Origin: Arsukibacterium perlucidum DSM 18276
GTDB lineage: Bacteria > Pseudomonadota > Gammaproteobacteria > Enterobacterales > Alteromonadaceae
Length of the DNA stretch: 33,199 bases
Direction of reading: 5' to 3'
Assembly: GCF_000382165.1 (NCBI RefSeq)
Contig: NZ_KB907735.1
Coordinates: forward strand, 1 to 33,199
Position numbers and translations under genes: made by a program. Below are positions 24,326 to 32,106 of this stretch, piece after piece. The notes below the pieces were generated by a model. The model saw only the letters and a list, made by a program, of their open reading frames with translations, was not told the origin of the DNA and made no database searches. Each line of letters starts with the position of its first letter. The first letter of the stretch is position 1.

Positions 24326-24828
24326 TAACGAAACCTCGGCGCAGTATAAGCCAAAACCTGCCAGTGCTCTGGCTGGCCATAGTACGCACCATACAATAGC
24401 TCGCGCAGGCCATGATAGGCTTGCTGCAATACTCCAAGATAACTGTCGCGCCAACTGTCCAGCAAGGCCAACCGCTGTTGGAGACTCAAATCAGCCAGCT
24501 GGGTTAAATGGCCAGTCAGGCCCAGCTGGCTAATGCGATTGGCCAACAGATTAAATAACTGATGCAGCTCCTGCTGCTGGCGCAGCGGTAAAAACGGCAG
24601 AAAATCGTTAACCGCAGCTTTAGTTCGCTCAAGCTCCATCGCAGCCATGCTCGCATCCCGGGGTAAAGCGCCGTACAATAGCGCAGGTAATATCGCAGAC
24701 AGCACTAAGTCACGGTTGTTATCATCAGCGTTAAGGCTTTGCTGCCAGCCATAGATACTTAAACCGGCACCTAAACTGGCAGCCGCTGCCAAAGCAATGC
24801 CGGATAAAATAAATTGCCGCCGATCCAT
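24325..24828 (-). CDS. Gluconate 2-dehydrogenase subunit 3-like Tat hitch-hiker subunit
   Basis: 167-aa small subunit. The N-terminus MDRRQFILSGIALAAAASLG is a twin-arginine signal (RRQF), followed by a helical domain with DFLPFLPLRQQQELHQLFNL and LLYGAYYGQPEHW, the latter typical of the subunit 3 family. In the known complexes it is the Tat-targeted partner that carries the folded, cofactor-loaded GMC subunit to the periplasm. It overlaps the GMC gene by one base and is the first gene of the pair. Only 46 bases separate it from the divergent yheT, so the two promoters must be tightly packed. Confidence 0.85.
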   Translation of the reverse strand: MDRRQFILSGIALAAAASLGAGLSIYGWQQSLNADDNNRDLVLSAILPALLYGALPRDASMAAMELERTKAAVNDFLPFLPLRQQQELHQLFNLLANRISQLGLTGHLTQLADLSLQQRLALLDSWRDSYLGVLQQAYHGLRELLYGAYYGQPEHWQVLAYTAPRFR

Positions 24829-24874
24829 AGTGCTGCACTCTTACTAAAATTTAAGCCATTGTTTATCAGGATTC

Positions 24875-25894
24875 GTGCATTTGCAAGCTCAGCTCAGACC
24901 AGTTTCTCAGGATCACACGCAACCGCCTTTTCAGCCAGCCTGGTGGCTCAGGCATGCCCATCTGCAAACTATTTTTGCCAAGTATTTAAGCCCGAAACAG
25001 CGGCTGAATACCGAGCCTGAAATGTTCAGCCTACCGGATGGCGATGAACTGCAACTAAACTGGTTGCCTTGTGAAACGACACAAGCAGCTACGCCGCTGC
25101 TGATTTTATTGCATGGCCTGGCCGGCGATATTAACAGCCACTATATTCAGGCAATGCTGGCGCAGTGCCGTGAGCTTAACTGGTCGGCAGTACTGCTGCA
25201 TTTTCGCGGTTGTAATGGCCAACCGAATAAACTGCCACGGGCTTATCACAGTGGCGATACCGCCGATGCTGCCCTGGTAATTAATGAAATAAAACGTCGC
25301 TACCCCAGCCGGCCATTGGTGGCTGTGGGCTATTCGCTCGGAGGCAATGTGCTGCTGAAATATTGTGGCGAACAGGCTGCAGAAAACCCGCTGGCTGCGG
25401 CTATAGCAGTGTGCCCGCCTTTGTCACTGTCAGCTTGTGCCAAACGGATTAATACCGGCAGCAGCAAACTATACCAACGTTATTTGCTCGGCCGGCTAAA
25501 GCGCAGTACCTTATTAAAGCTAAAGCAATTTACTGATTTTCCGCTGCCATTAACGCCTGAGCAGGTACAGGGCTTTGCCAGTATTGAGCAGTTTGATGAG
25601 CACTTCACTGCGCCAATTCATGGCTTTAAAAATGCCCAGGACTACTACCAGCGGGCCAGCGGCAAAGCATTTTTAAAACATATTCAGATACCCACCCTGA
25701 TTATTCACGCCAAAGACGATCCCTTTTTAAGTGACGAGGTGATCCCAAAACCAGCAGAGCTAAGCCAGCACGTGCACTATGAACTTACCGGTGGCGGCGG
25801 CCATGTCGGCTTTGTGCATGGCAGCCCGTTAAAACCACAGTTCTGGCTAAATCAGCGTATTCCTGCCTTTATTAAACAACAGTTGAATTTATGA
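24875..25894 (+). CDS. yheT: YheT-type alpha/beta hydrolase
   Basis: 339-aa predicted serine hydrolase (E. coli YheT 340). Family opening [18 protein letters not shown], oxyanion region ILLHGLAGD, nucleophile Ser154 in [13 protein letters not shown], acid in [10 protein letters not shown], and His in GGGGHVGFV complete the triad. [10 protein letters not shown] is a further family hallmark. The natural substrate is not established. The start is GTG 24875 with CAGGA just upstream; no better ATG exists. The next gene, yheU, overlaps by four bases (ATGA), so they form an operon. In many relatives this pair follows yheS directly, whereas here about 11 kb intervenes. Confidence 0.93.
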   Translation: MHLQAQLRPVSQDHTQPPFQPAWWLRHAHLQTIFAKYLSPKQRLNTEPEMFSLPDGDELQLNWLPCETTQAATPLLILLHGLAGDINSHYIQAMLAQCRELNWSAVLLHFRGCNGQPNKLPRAYHSGDTADAALVINEIKRRYPSRPLVAVGYSLGGNVLLKYCGEQAAENPLAAAIAVCPPLSLSACAKRINTGSSKLYQRYLLGRLKRSTLLKLKQFTDFPLPLTPEQVQGFASIEQFDEHFTAPIHGFKNAQDYYQRASGKAFLKHIQIPTLIIHAKDDPFLSDEVIPKPAELSQHVHYELTGGGGHVGFVHGSPLKPQFWLNQRIPAFIKQQLNL

Positions 25895-26136
25895 TTATCC
25901 CCTATAGCGACATTGATCAAGACACCCTGAACAACCTGATTGAATACTATGTGCTGCGCGAGGGTACTGATTATGGCGAGCATGAAATCTCCCTGCCAGA
26001 AAAAGTGACTGCGGTTAAGCGCCAGTTGGAAAATGGCGAAGTCGTCATCGTCTATTCAGAACTACATGAAACAGTAAACCTGATGCCGAAGCAGTTATTT
26101 ATTCAGCAAGCTGCTGAACAATACCCTACTGACTAA
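25891..26136 (+). CDS. yheU: YheU family (UPF0270) protein
   Basis: 81-aa protein with the family signature [20 protein letters not shown] followed by REGTDYGE and [17 protein letters not shown]. Function unknown. It overlaps yheT by four bases and is about nine residues longer than E. coli YheU at the C-terminus. Confidence 0.93.
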   Translation: MIIPYSDIDQDTLNNLIEYYVLREGTDYGEHEISLPEKVTAVKRQLENGEVVIVYSELHETVNLMPKQLFIQQAAEQYPTD

Positions 26137-26251
26137 CCAAAGTTCGTAAGCTCATAGCGTAAATTGTAAATAAACAGTCAGATAAACGTCATAAGGCTGC
26201 CATCTGGCAACGGAATAGTAAGCGTGCATTGCAACTGAGCAAGGAATAGTA

Positions 26252-27043
26252 ATGTTCGAATGCCGCGCTATTTTTATTTCCGACGTCCATCTGGGCTGCA
26301 AAGATTGCCGGGCTGATTATTTGCTCAGTTTCTTACAACAGACTCAGGCTGATAAAATTTATTTACTGGGCGATATTATTGACTTGTGGGCCATGCGCAA
26401 ACAGGTTTACTGGCAGTTAAATCAGAATCAGGTAATCAAAGCGTTGCTGGATAAAGCTGAGCAAGGCTGCGAAATTATTTATGTGCCAGGCAATCATGAC
26501 GAAGCTTTGCGGCTCTATCATGGCAAAAGCTTCGGTAATATTAAGGTAGCCCTGCGCAGCAGCCACACCACTTTGCAGGGTAAAAAATTACTATTATTGC
26601 ATGGCGACGAATTCGACAAAGAAGTCAGCTTCGGTCCGTTGCACAACTGGCTGGGCGACACCCTGTACGACTTTTTACTGTTTTTAAACCGTTGGTTTAA
26701 CCGCAGCAGACGGTTGTTTGGCGGCCAGTATTTCAGTCTGGCAGCTTACATTAAACGCAAGGTGCCGGGCGCACAAAAGGCGATAGCCCGTTACCGGCAA
26801 GCGGTTGTAAATAAGGCGCTGAAAGGTGGCTATGATGGTGTCGTATGTGGCCATATCCACCACTCGGAAATCCGGCTGGAACAAGGCATCATTTATTGCA
26901 ACGATGGCGACTGGATTGATAACTGCACCGCGCTGGTCGAACAAACCGATGGTAGCCTGGCACTATATCACTGGACCGAGCAAGCACAGCGGCTGGCCTC
27001 GCTACCATTACAACCTGTTGCCAGTAAAGCTAAAGCTGCTTGA
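26252..27043 (+). CDS. LpxH-like metallophosphoesterase
   Basis: 263-aa calcineurin-like phosphoesterase of the UDP-2,3-diacylglucosamine diphosphatase (COG2908) type. Metal-binding motifs run in order: ISDVHLG (about 9-15), LGDIIDLW, PGNHDE, LLHGDEFD and CGHIHHSE. It is longer than E. coli LpxH and has a basic middle section (NRWFNRSRRLFGGQYFSLAAYIKRK), so it may be the paralogue often annotated alongside true LpxH; the lipid A role is not assured. ATG 26252 has AAGGA six bases upstream. A 10-base copy of the start region (GGAATAGTAA) also occurs 31 bases earlier at 26212. The 115-bp gap from yheU suggests its own promoter. Confidence 0.85.
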   Translation: MFECRAIFISDVHLGCKDCRADYLLSFLQQTQADKIYLLGDIIDLWAMRKQVYWQLNQNQVIKALLDKAEQGCEIIYVPGNHDEALRLYHGKSFGNIKVALRSSHTTLQGKKLLLLHGDEFDKEVSFGPLHNWLGDTLYDFLLFLNRWFNRSRRLFGGQYFSLAAYIKRKVPGAQKAIARYRQAVVNKALKGGYDGVVCGHIHHSEIRLEQGIIYCNDGDWIDNCTALVEQTDGSLALYHWTEQAQRLASLPLQPVASKAKAA

Positions 27044-27191
27044 AACCTACATTGGTATATTTCCAATAGCACGCCAAAAAAATACTGGCGTCATAAAAAT
27101 ATCATCATATTTTCACGAAATTGTCACCTGGATTGCTGACACTGATTTATTAATTTTCGTCACTTTTAATAAAAAAATCAGGGATATCAGC

Positions 27192-29042
27192 ATGCTAAAA
27201 CGTTCACTGCTTACATTAAGTATTATTACTATTTTATCCGGCTGCTCGCTTGATGGCGACGATGGCGTAGCAGGCCCCGCAGGGCCTGCGGGTCCAGCAG
27301 GAGGCAGCGGTCAGACTGGCCAACCAGGGAAAAACTTACCACGAGAACTGAATATCGAAGTTGTCGGCCGCTTTAACACTGGCATTTACGGTAAATCGGC
27401 TGCTGAGGTTGTCCAGTTTCACAAAACATCAAACTCAGCATTTGCCATTAACTCTGCCGATAACCAGATTGAGGTTATCAACTTAACTAACCTGCCAATT
27501 ACTGCTGTTGGCAATGGCATTACCGATGACAGCTTGAGTTCAGTACCCTTCACTTTTGCTGATACTGTCACCGTTAAAAACGATGCAGGCGCAGACGTTA
27601 GCGTAGTATTGGGTGAAGCCAACTCAATCGCTATTTATGGCGATATGCTGGCAATAGCGGTGGCGAGTCCAGCTAAAACCAGCAATGGTGTTGTGCTATT
27701 TTACAATTTGAATGCTACCGGGGTGGGCAGCTTTGTTAAAGCAGTCGCAGTAGGTGCACTGCCTGACATGCTTATTTTTACACCTGATGGCAGCAAGGTG
27801 CTGGTGGCCAATGAAGGCGAACCAGATACCGATTATATACTTGATCCGGAAGGCAGCATTTCTGTGATTAACCTTTCCGATGGCATGCCAGCTGATCTGG
27901 CGCAAACCATTAACCTTAGCAGCGATATGGTATTCAGTTCAGATTTGCTCTCTGCCAACGATTACGACACCGATGCTAAACGCAAAGCGTTATTACAAAG
28001 TACCGGTGTCAAATTCGCCAGTCCTGTCGGCACTTCAGTGGCTCAGGAATTGGAACCAGAATACATTACCGTTGCCGCAGACAGCAAAAAAGCCTGGGTA
28101 TCGCTGCAAGAGAGCAATGCCATTGGTATTATTGACCTGACCGATATGACCATTGAAGTTAAGGCACTGGGTTTAAAAGACTGGGGCCAGTACCTGATTG
28201 ATTTCACGAATGAAGATGAAGTCGCATCGTTTGCCAAGCTTCCAAATGTGTATGGCATGTATCAACCAGACAGCATTGCCTCATACCAATGGAACGGTGC
28301 CACTTTCATTGTTTCTGCCAATGAAGGCGATTCAAGAGACTGGGATGCCTACTCAGAAGATATAAGAGCAGCAGACATTATAGACCCGGACGAACTGAAT
28401 AAAACCTTTAGCACCGAGTTGCAGGCCCTGTATGACACTACTGGCGGTGATGATGGTTTAGGCCGCTTAAAAGTAAGCGCGGCAATGGTTGACCCAGACG
28501 ACGACGGCATTGTGGAAGCACTATACGCCTATGGTGCACGTTCATTTTCAATCTGGGATCAGAACATAAATATGGTTTATGACTCAGGTGACGATTTTGG
28601 ACGCATTTCTGCCGCCATACTTGGCAATAACTTTAACAGTGCACATACCGAGAACAAAGGTGATAACCGCTCTGATGATAAAGGGGGGGAACCGGAAGCG
28701 ATTGACGTCGGCACTATTGAAGACCGTACCTACGCCTTTATTGCGCAAGAGCGCTCGGGCGACCTGTTTATCTATGATGTCACCAACCCGTTCCAGTCTG
28801 TTTTTGTCAGCCATTATATAAACCGTGACTTTGACGCTGAGTTTGAACTGGATGACGATTTGGCCAATCCCTGCGATCCTACTGAAGGCCTGGATTGCAC
28901 AGAAGTGCCGTTTGCCGGCGACCTGGGGCCGGAAAGTATTAAATTTGTGCCGGCAGCTGACAGCCCAAATGGCAATGCATTACTGATAATTGGTAACGAA
29001 GTCAGTGGCAGCGTCACCGTATACCAGGTTACCGAGTTATAA
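27192..29042 (+). CDS. Choice-of-anchor I lipoprotein with collagen-like stalk
   Basis: 616-aa surface or periplasmic lipoprotein. Signal peptide LKRSLLTLSIITILSGC ends in a lipobox with Cys18. Next comes a Gly-x-x run at about 22-46 (DDGVAGPAGPAGPAGG, QTGQPGKN), eight or so collagen-like triplets. The rest is a beta-propeller-like choice-of-anchor I domain, with VANEGEPDTDY, PEYITVAADSKKAWVSLQ, ANEGDSRDWDAY, EPEAIDVG and GPESIKFVPA. The ATG at 27192 has AGGGA seven bases upstream; the longer frame reaching back to 26826 overlaps the phosphoesterase and is not real. The family is usually annotated only as an alkaline-phosphatase-like or esterase-like surface protein, and the substrate is unknown. 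A strong terminator follows. Confidence 0.88.
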   Translation: MLKRSLLTLSIITILSGCSLDGDDGVAGPAGPAGPAGGSGQTGQPGKNLPRELNIEVVGRFNTGIYGKSAAEVVQFHKTSNSAFAINSADNQIEVINLTNLPITAVGNGITDDSLSSVPFTFADTVTVKNDAGADVSVVLGEANSIAIYGDMLAIAVASPAKTSNGVVLFYNLNATGVGSFVKAVAVGALPDMLIFTPDGSKVLVANEGEPDTDYILDPEGSISVINLSDGMPADLAQTINLSSDMVFSSDLLSANDYDTDAKRKALLQSTGVKFASPVGTSVAQELEPEYITVAADSKKAWVSLQESNAIGIIDLTDMTIEVKALGLKDWGQYLIDFTNEDEVASFAKLPNVYGMYQPDSIASYQWNGATFIVSANEGDSRDWDAYSEDIRAADIIDPDELNKTFSTELQALYDTTGGDDGLGRLKVSAAMVDPDDDGIVEALYAYGARSFSIWDQNINMVYDSGDDFGRISAAILGNNFNSAHTENKGDNRSDDKGGEPEAIDVGTIEDRTYAFIAQERSGDLFIYDVTNPFQSVFVSHYINRDFDAEFELDDDLANPCDPTEGLDCTEVPFAGDLGPESIKFVPAADSPNGNALLIIGNEVSGSVTVYQVTEL

Positions 29043-29077
29043 GCTAAGTCAACTTAGGGTGCACTGTAGTAATGATT

Positions 29078-29108
29078 GCGAGCCGGTTTGTTAGCGGCTC
29101 GCTTTTTT
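29078..29108 (+). terminator. Terminator after the choice-of-anchor I gene
   Basis: Perfect 8-bp stem GCGAGCCG (29078-29085) with CGGCTCGC (29095-29102), 9-base loop, then six Ts. About 35 bases after the stop codon. Confidence 0.9.
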
Positions 29109-29167
29109 GTACAAGCCATTTTATACTGCCGCTTCCTTAGCAAAACGGAGTGTTGTAACTAACCTAT

Positions 29168-30190
29168 ATGAGCCTGTTGATTGCGTTTGCAGTTTTATCT
29201 ATCGCGGTATCTTTTATTTGCTCTATTCTGGAAGCAGCGTTGCTTTCCATTACCCCCAGTTATATTGCCCAGCAGAAAATTCAAAAGCCTAAGCTTTATG
29301 AAGAACTTAAAGTATTGAAAGATAAAATTGACCAGCCGTTGGCCGCTATTTTAACCCTGAATACTGTTGCGCATACTGTTGGTGCTACCGGTGTTGGTGC
29401 CCAGGTTACCCTGGTGTTTGGTGACGGCTACCTGGGTATTGCGTCAGCAGTGATGACGCTGCTTATTTTAGTGCTGTCAGAGATTATTCCTAAAACTATT
29501 GGTGCCCGCTACTGGCCTGCACTGGCACCGATACTGCCGCTAACGCTAAAAATAATGATTACCCTGCTGCGGCCTTTTATCTGGCTGTCGGATCAAATAA
29601 TGAAATTATTCGGTGGTGGCACTCATGAGCATGATTTACGTCAGGAAATCAAGGCCCTGACTGTATTAGGCCGGGAAATGAATAAGCTGGACGAGGATGA
29701 GCAGCGCGTTATTGCCAATATTCTCGACCTGCATGACATTAAAGTGCGCGATATTATGACCCCGCGCACCGTCTGCGAAAGCGCCAGCCCGGACGAGCCA
29801 CTGAAGCAGTTTGCCGAACGGGTTAAAATAGGTCAGTTTTCACGCTACCCGGTAATTGACAAGGATGAAGCGCCGCTGGGGATCGTGTTTCGCTATGATA
29901 TGCTAAATATCACCGAGCAGCTGGTGGTAGCTGATTTAATGAAACCGGTAAAAGTTATTTCAGATAAAATGAGCGCCGAACACCTTATGACCCAGCTGAT
30001 GCATGAGCGCCAGCATATGTGTTTAGTGTATGACGAATATGGCACCTGGCTTGGTTTAGTCACCATGGAAGATGTGATTGAAACCATTATTGGCCAGCCC
30101 ATTATGGATGAAACCGATGACATCCCAAATATGCGCCGCTTTGCCAAAAGGCGCTGGGAACACCGCCTGAAAAACCTGTCAGATGATTAA
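29168..30190 (+). CDS. CNNM/CBS-domain membrane protein (HlyC/CorC family)
   Basis: 340-aa inner-membrane protein of the CNNM family, linked to Mg2+/Co2+ handling. The transmembrane DUF21 domain covers about 1-145 with hydrophobic segments near 2-24, 57-80, 88-108 and 118-140, and the conserved LNTVAHTVGATGVGAQ and LSEIIPKTIGARYWP. A CBS pair follows: RDIMTPRTVCESASPD (about 194-250) and LVYDEYGTWLGLVTMEDV (about 256-310). It ends about 30 residues later, without the CorC/HlyC C-terminal domain of longer members such as YfjD. The ATG at 29168 has no clear ribosome-binding site. A bidirectional terminator follows. Confidence 0.9.
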   Translation: MSLLIAFAVLSIAVSFICSILEAALLSITPSYIAQQKIQKPKLYEELKVLKDKIDQPLAAILTLNTVAHTVGATGVGAQVTLVFGDGYLGIASAVMTLLILVLSEIIPKTIGARYWPALAPILPLTLKIMITLLRPFIWLSDQIMKLFGGGTHEHDLRQEIKALTVLGREMNKLDEDEQRVIANILDLHDIKVRDIMTPRTVCESASPDEPLKQFAERVKIGQFSRYPVIDKDEAPLGIVFRYDMLNITEQLVVADLMKPVKVISDKMSAEHLMTQLMHERQHMCLVYDEYGTWLGLVTMEDVIETIIGQPIMDETDDIPNMRRFAKRRWEHRLKNLSDD

Positions 30191-30204
30191 GCAATCTTTG
30201 GAGT

Positions 30205-30239
30205 AATCAAAAAAACAGGCCATAATTGCGGCCTGTTTT
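30205..30239. terminator. Bidirectional terminator between the CNNM and chemotaxis genes
   Basis: AAAACAGGCC (30212-30221) pairs with GGCCTGTTTT (30230-30239) across an 8-base loop. T-rich on both strands: TTTTC on plus, seven Ts on minus. It serves the two convergent genes. Confidence 0.88.
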
Positions 30240-30243
30240 CTTC

Positions 30244-30269
30244 GCGCCAACCTATAGCGCCAACCTATA
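30244..30269. repeat. 13-bp tandem duplication over the chemotaxis gene stop
   Basis: GCGCCAACCTATA occurs twice without a gap (30244-30256 and 30257-30269). The second copy contains the TAG stop of the chemotaxis gene, so the duplication did not change the protein's end. It looks like recent replication slippage. Confidence 0.85.
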
Positions 30270-31884
30270 CCTTAAACTTACTTACCAGCTCGTTCAGCTC
30301 TACTGCTAAACGGGATAATTCACTTGCGCTTGCCGTAGTCTGGCTGGAACCATCCGCAGTTTGCGCGGCTAAATCACTTATAGAAACAATATTACGGTCT
30401 ATTTCACGTGCAACTTTCGATTGCTCTTCTGCTGCCCCGGCAATAACATGATTTTGATCACTGATCTCCATAATATTTTCTGCTATCAACTCCAGCGCAT
30501 CAGACGCCGATTTTGCAACACTCTGCGCGTTATCGGCATTGCTACTAATTAATTGCATAGCGTCAACCGCCTCTTTAGCAGAAGTCTGAACCTGATGAAT
30601 CATTTGCTCAATTTCACCGGTAGAAGTTTGCGTACGATATGCCAGACTGCGCACTTCATCGGCCACGACCGCAAAACCTCGACCAGCTTCACCGGCCCGG
30701 GCAGCCTCTATCGCTGCATTGAGCGCCAGCAAATTTGTTTGATCAGCAACACTGCGAATCACCTCTAACACAAGATTAATATCAGAGACCTTTTCTGCCA
30801 ATGTATTGATCACTGCGGTACTTTTTTGCACTTCTGCATTCATTTTCTCTATCACGCTGCGCGTCTGAACTACCTTTTGCGTGCCTTCCTTAGCCAAATT
30901 AGACGATTGTGCCGAGGCATCAGACGTTTTCAGCGCCGTTGCTGCCACTTCATCCACTGCTGAACTCATTTCCGTGATAGCTGTCGCCGCTTGCCGCACT
31001 TCATCATTTTGCAGCTGCAACGCTTTAGCTGACTCGTCAGTAACCACATTCAGCTCTTCTGCTGCAGAAGCCAGCTGATTAGACGAACTGGCGATATGAC
31101 TGATTGCCTCGCGTAAATTTTTTTGCATTTGCCGCAGCGCCTGCGCCAACTCGGTCAGCTCGTCATTACCATCAACTGTAAGCGGTCTGCTTAAATCACC
31201 ATCAGCAATATATTGAGCAGCTTCTAAGCCGCGCTTTAAAGGCCGGTTAATGCTTCTTGCAATGGTAATTGAGATGATAACGGCAAAAACAACTGAAAAA
31301 ACAACAATGCTCATGGTAATCCAGCGGGCTGAAACATAGGCACTTATCGATTCGTCACGGTACATTTGGGCATATTGCACAGTCATATCTGAAAGCTGTT
31401 GCAGCAACACCATCATTTTAGCTGTCACCGGTCGTAATTTCGCCAGCATTGCGGTAGCGGTTGCTAAATCATTATTTTTTACCAGCGCCAATATTTGTTC
31501 CTGAGCCTGGATATACTCCTTTTCTGTTGCATTAAATTCGTTGTATAGCTGGCGTTCTCGCTCTGAGTGAATTTTTTTCTCAAAGTCAGTCTGCGCTTTA
31601 CTTAACAATTGCTTAAACTCATCAAGCTTGCCGCTGTGCTCAGCAAAGCGTTCTGGTTCCTGATAAAGCATTATATCTAGCATCCGGATCCGGATACGCG
31701 AAAGGTATAAATTCATATCCGCCAGATTAACCAGAGAAGGAATTAAATCAATTTCAGCCAGCTCCGCCCGCTCGCGGATATTCGTCATGCTGTTTAAGCT
31801 TAACAGCCCTGATATTAACAGTAGCAGGGCCAGAGAGCTAAAGGCGGCCAGTAATCGTTTTTGAATGGTTATAGTTCGTAACAT
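30265..31884 (-). CDS. Methyl-accepting chemotaxis protein
   Basis: 539-aa transmembrane chemoreceptor. First transmembrane helix about 11-31, a periplasmic four-helix-bundle ligand domain (about 35-185, 4HB_MCP type), second helix about 187-208, HAMP about 208-260, then the long cytoplasmic coiled coil. The CheA/CheW-binding hairpin tip is classic: [20 protein letters not shown] followed by [15 protein letters not shown] (about 381-415). No CheR/CheB pentapeptide is at the C-terminus, which ends LVSKFKV. AGAGGTG lies five bases before the ATG. The ligand is unknown. It stands alone, without other chemotaxis genes beside it. Confidence 0.95.
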   Translation of the reverse strand: MLRTITIQKRLLAAFSSLALLLLISGLLSLNSMTNIRERAELAEIDLIPSLVNLADMNLYLSRIRIRMLDIMLYQEPERFAEHSGKLDEFKQLLSKAQTDFEKKIHSERERQLYNEFNATEKEYIQAQEQILALVKNNDLATATAMLAKLRPVTAKMMVLLQQLSDMTVQYAQMYRDESISAYVSARWITMSIVVFSVVFAVIISITIARSINRPLKRGLEAAQYIADGDLSRPLTVDGNDELTELAQALRQMQKNLREAISHIASSSNQLASAAEELNVVTDESAKALQLQNDEVRQAATAITEMSSAVDEVAATALKTSDASAQSSNLAKEGTQKVVQTRSVIEKMNAEVQKSTAVINTLAEKVSDINLVLEVIRSVADQTNLLALNAAIEAARAGEAGRGFAVVADEVRSLAYRTQTSTGEIEQMIHQVQTSAKEAVDAMQLISSNADNAQSVAKSASDALELIAENIMEISDQNHVIAGAAEEQSKVAREIDRNIVSISDLAAQTADGSSQTTASASELSRLAVELNELVSKFKV

Positions 31885-32056
31885 CTGTCACCTCTGTTGG
31901 TATCGTCATGATTAACGATCCTGTCTCCAGGAGGGAGTCTTTACACAATATGTTTCATTAAAAAAATTTTATCAAGAGCTACGCTGTGCTGATTAGACAA
32001 ATATATTCACGATAAACTATTGCGTTGCCAGGGCAGGTATTGAATCACTTGTGAAA

Positions 32057-32084
32057 TAAAAAAAGGCCGTAGAAACGGCCTTTT
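32057..32084 (-). terminator. pckA terminator
   Basis: AAAAGGCCGT (32061-32070) pairs with ACGGCCTTTT (32075-32084) over an AGAA loop. Read on the minus strand it is followed by a run of Us, about 25 bases past the pckA stop. Confidence 0.88.
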
Positions 32085-32106
32085 CCATATTAAGCAACCC
32101 GCTGGT

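Noticed and set aside
24326..24454. 43-residue N-terminal extension of the GMC frame
   Set aside because: It is an out-of-frame reading of the small-subunit gene. The GMC homology starts after the ATG at 24325, which overlaps the upstream stop.
26212..26252. Repeated GGAATAGTAA before the LpxH-like gene as a possible second start
   Set aside because: The upstream copy is not followed by a start codon; only the second precedes the ATG.
27121..27142. Pho box upstream of the choice-of-anchor I gene
   Set aside because: The TGTCAC-like units are not direct repeats at 11-bp spacing, as PhoB requires; they read better as an inverted repeat.
26826..27191. N-terminal extension giving a 738-aa frame before the choice-of-anchor I protein
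   Set aside because: It overlaps the phosphoesterase gene. The ATG at 27192 has a ribosome-binding site and begins a proper lipoprotein signal peptide.
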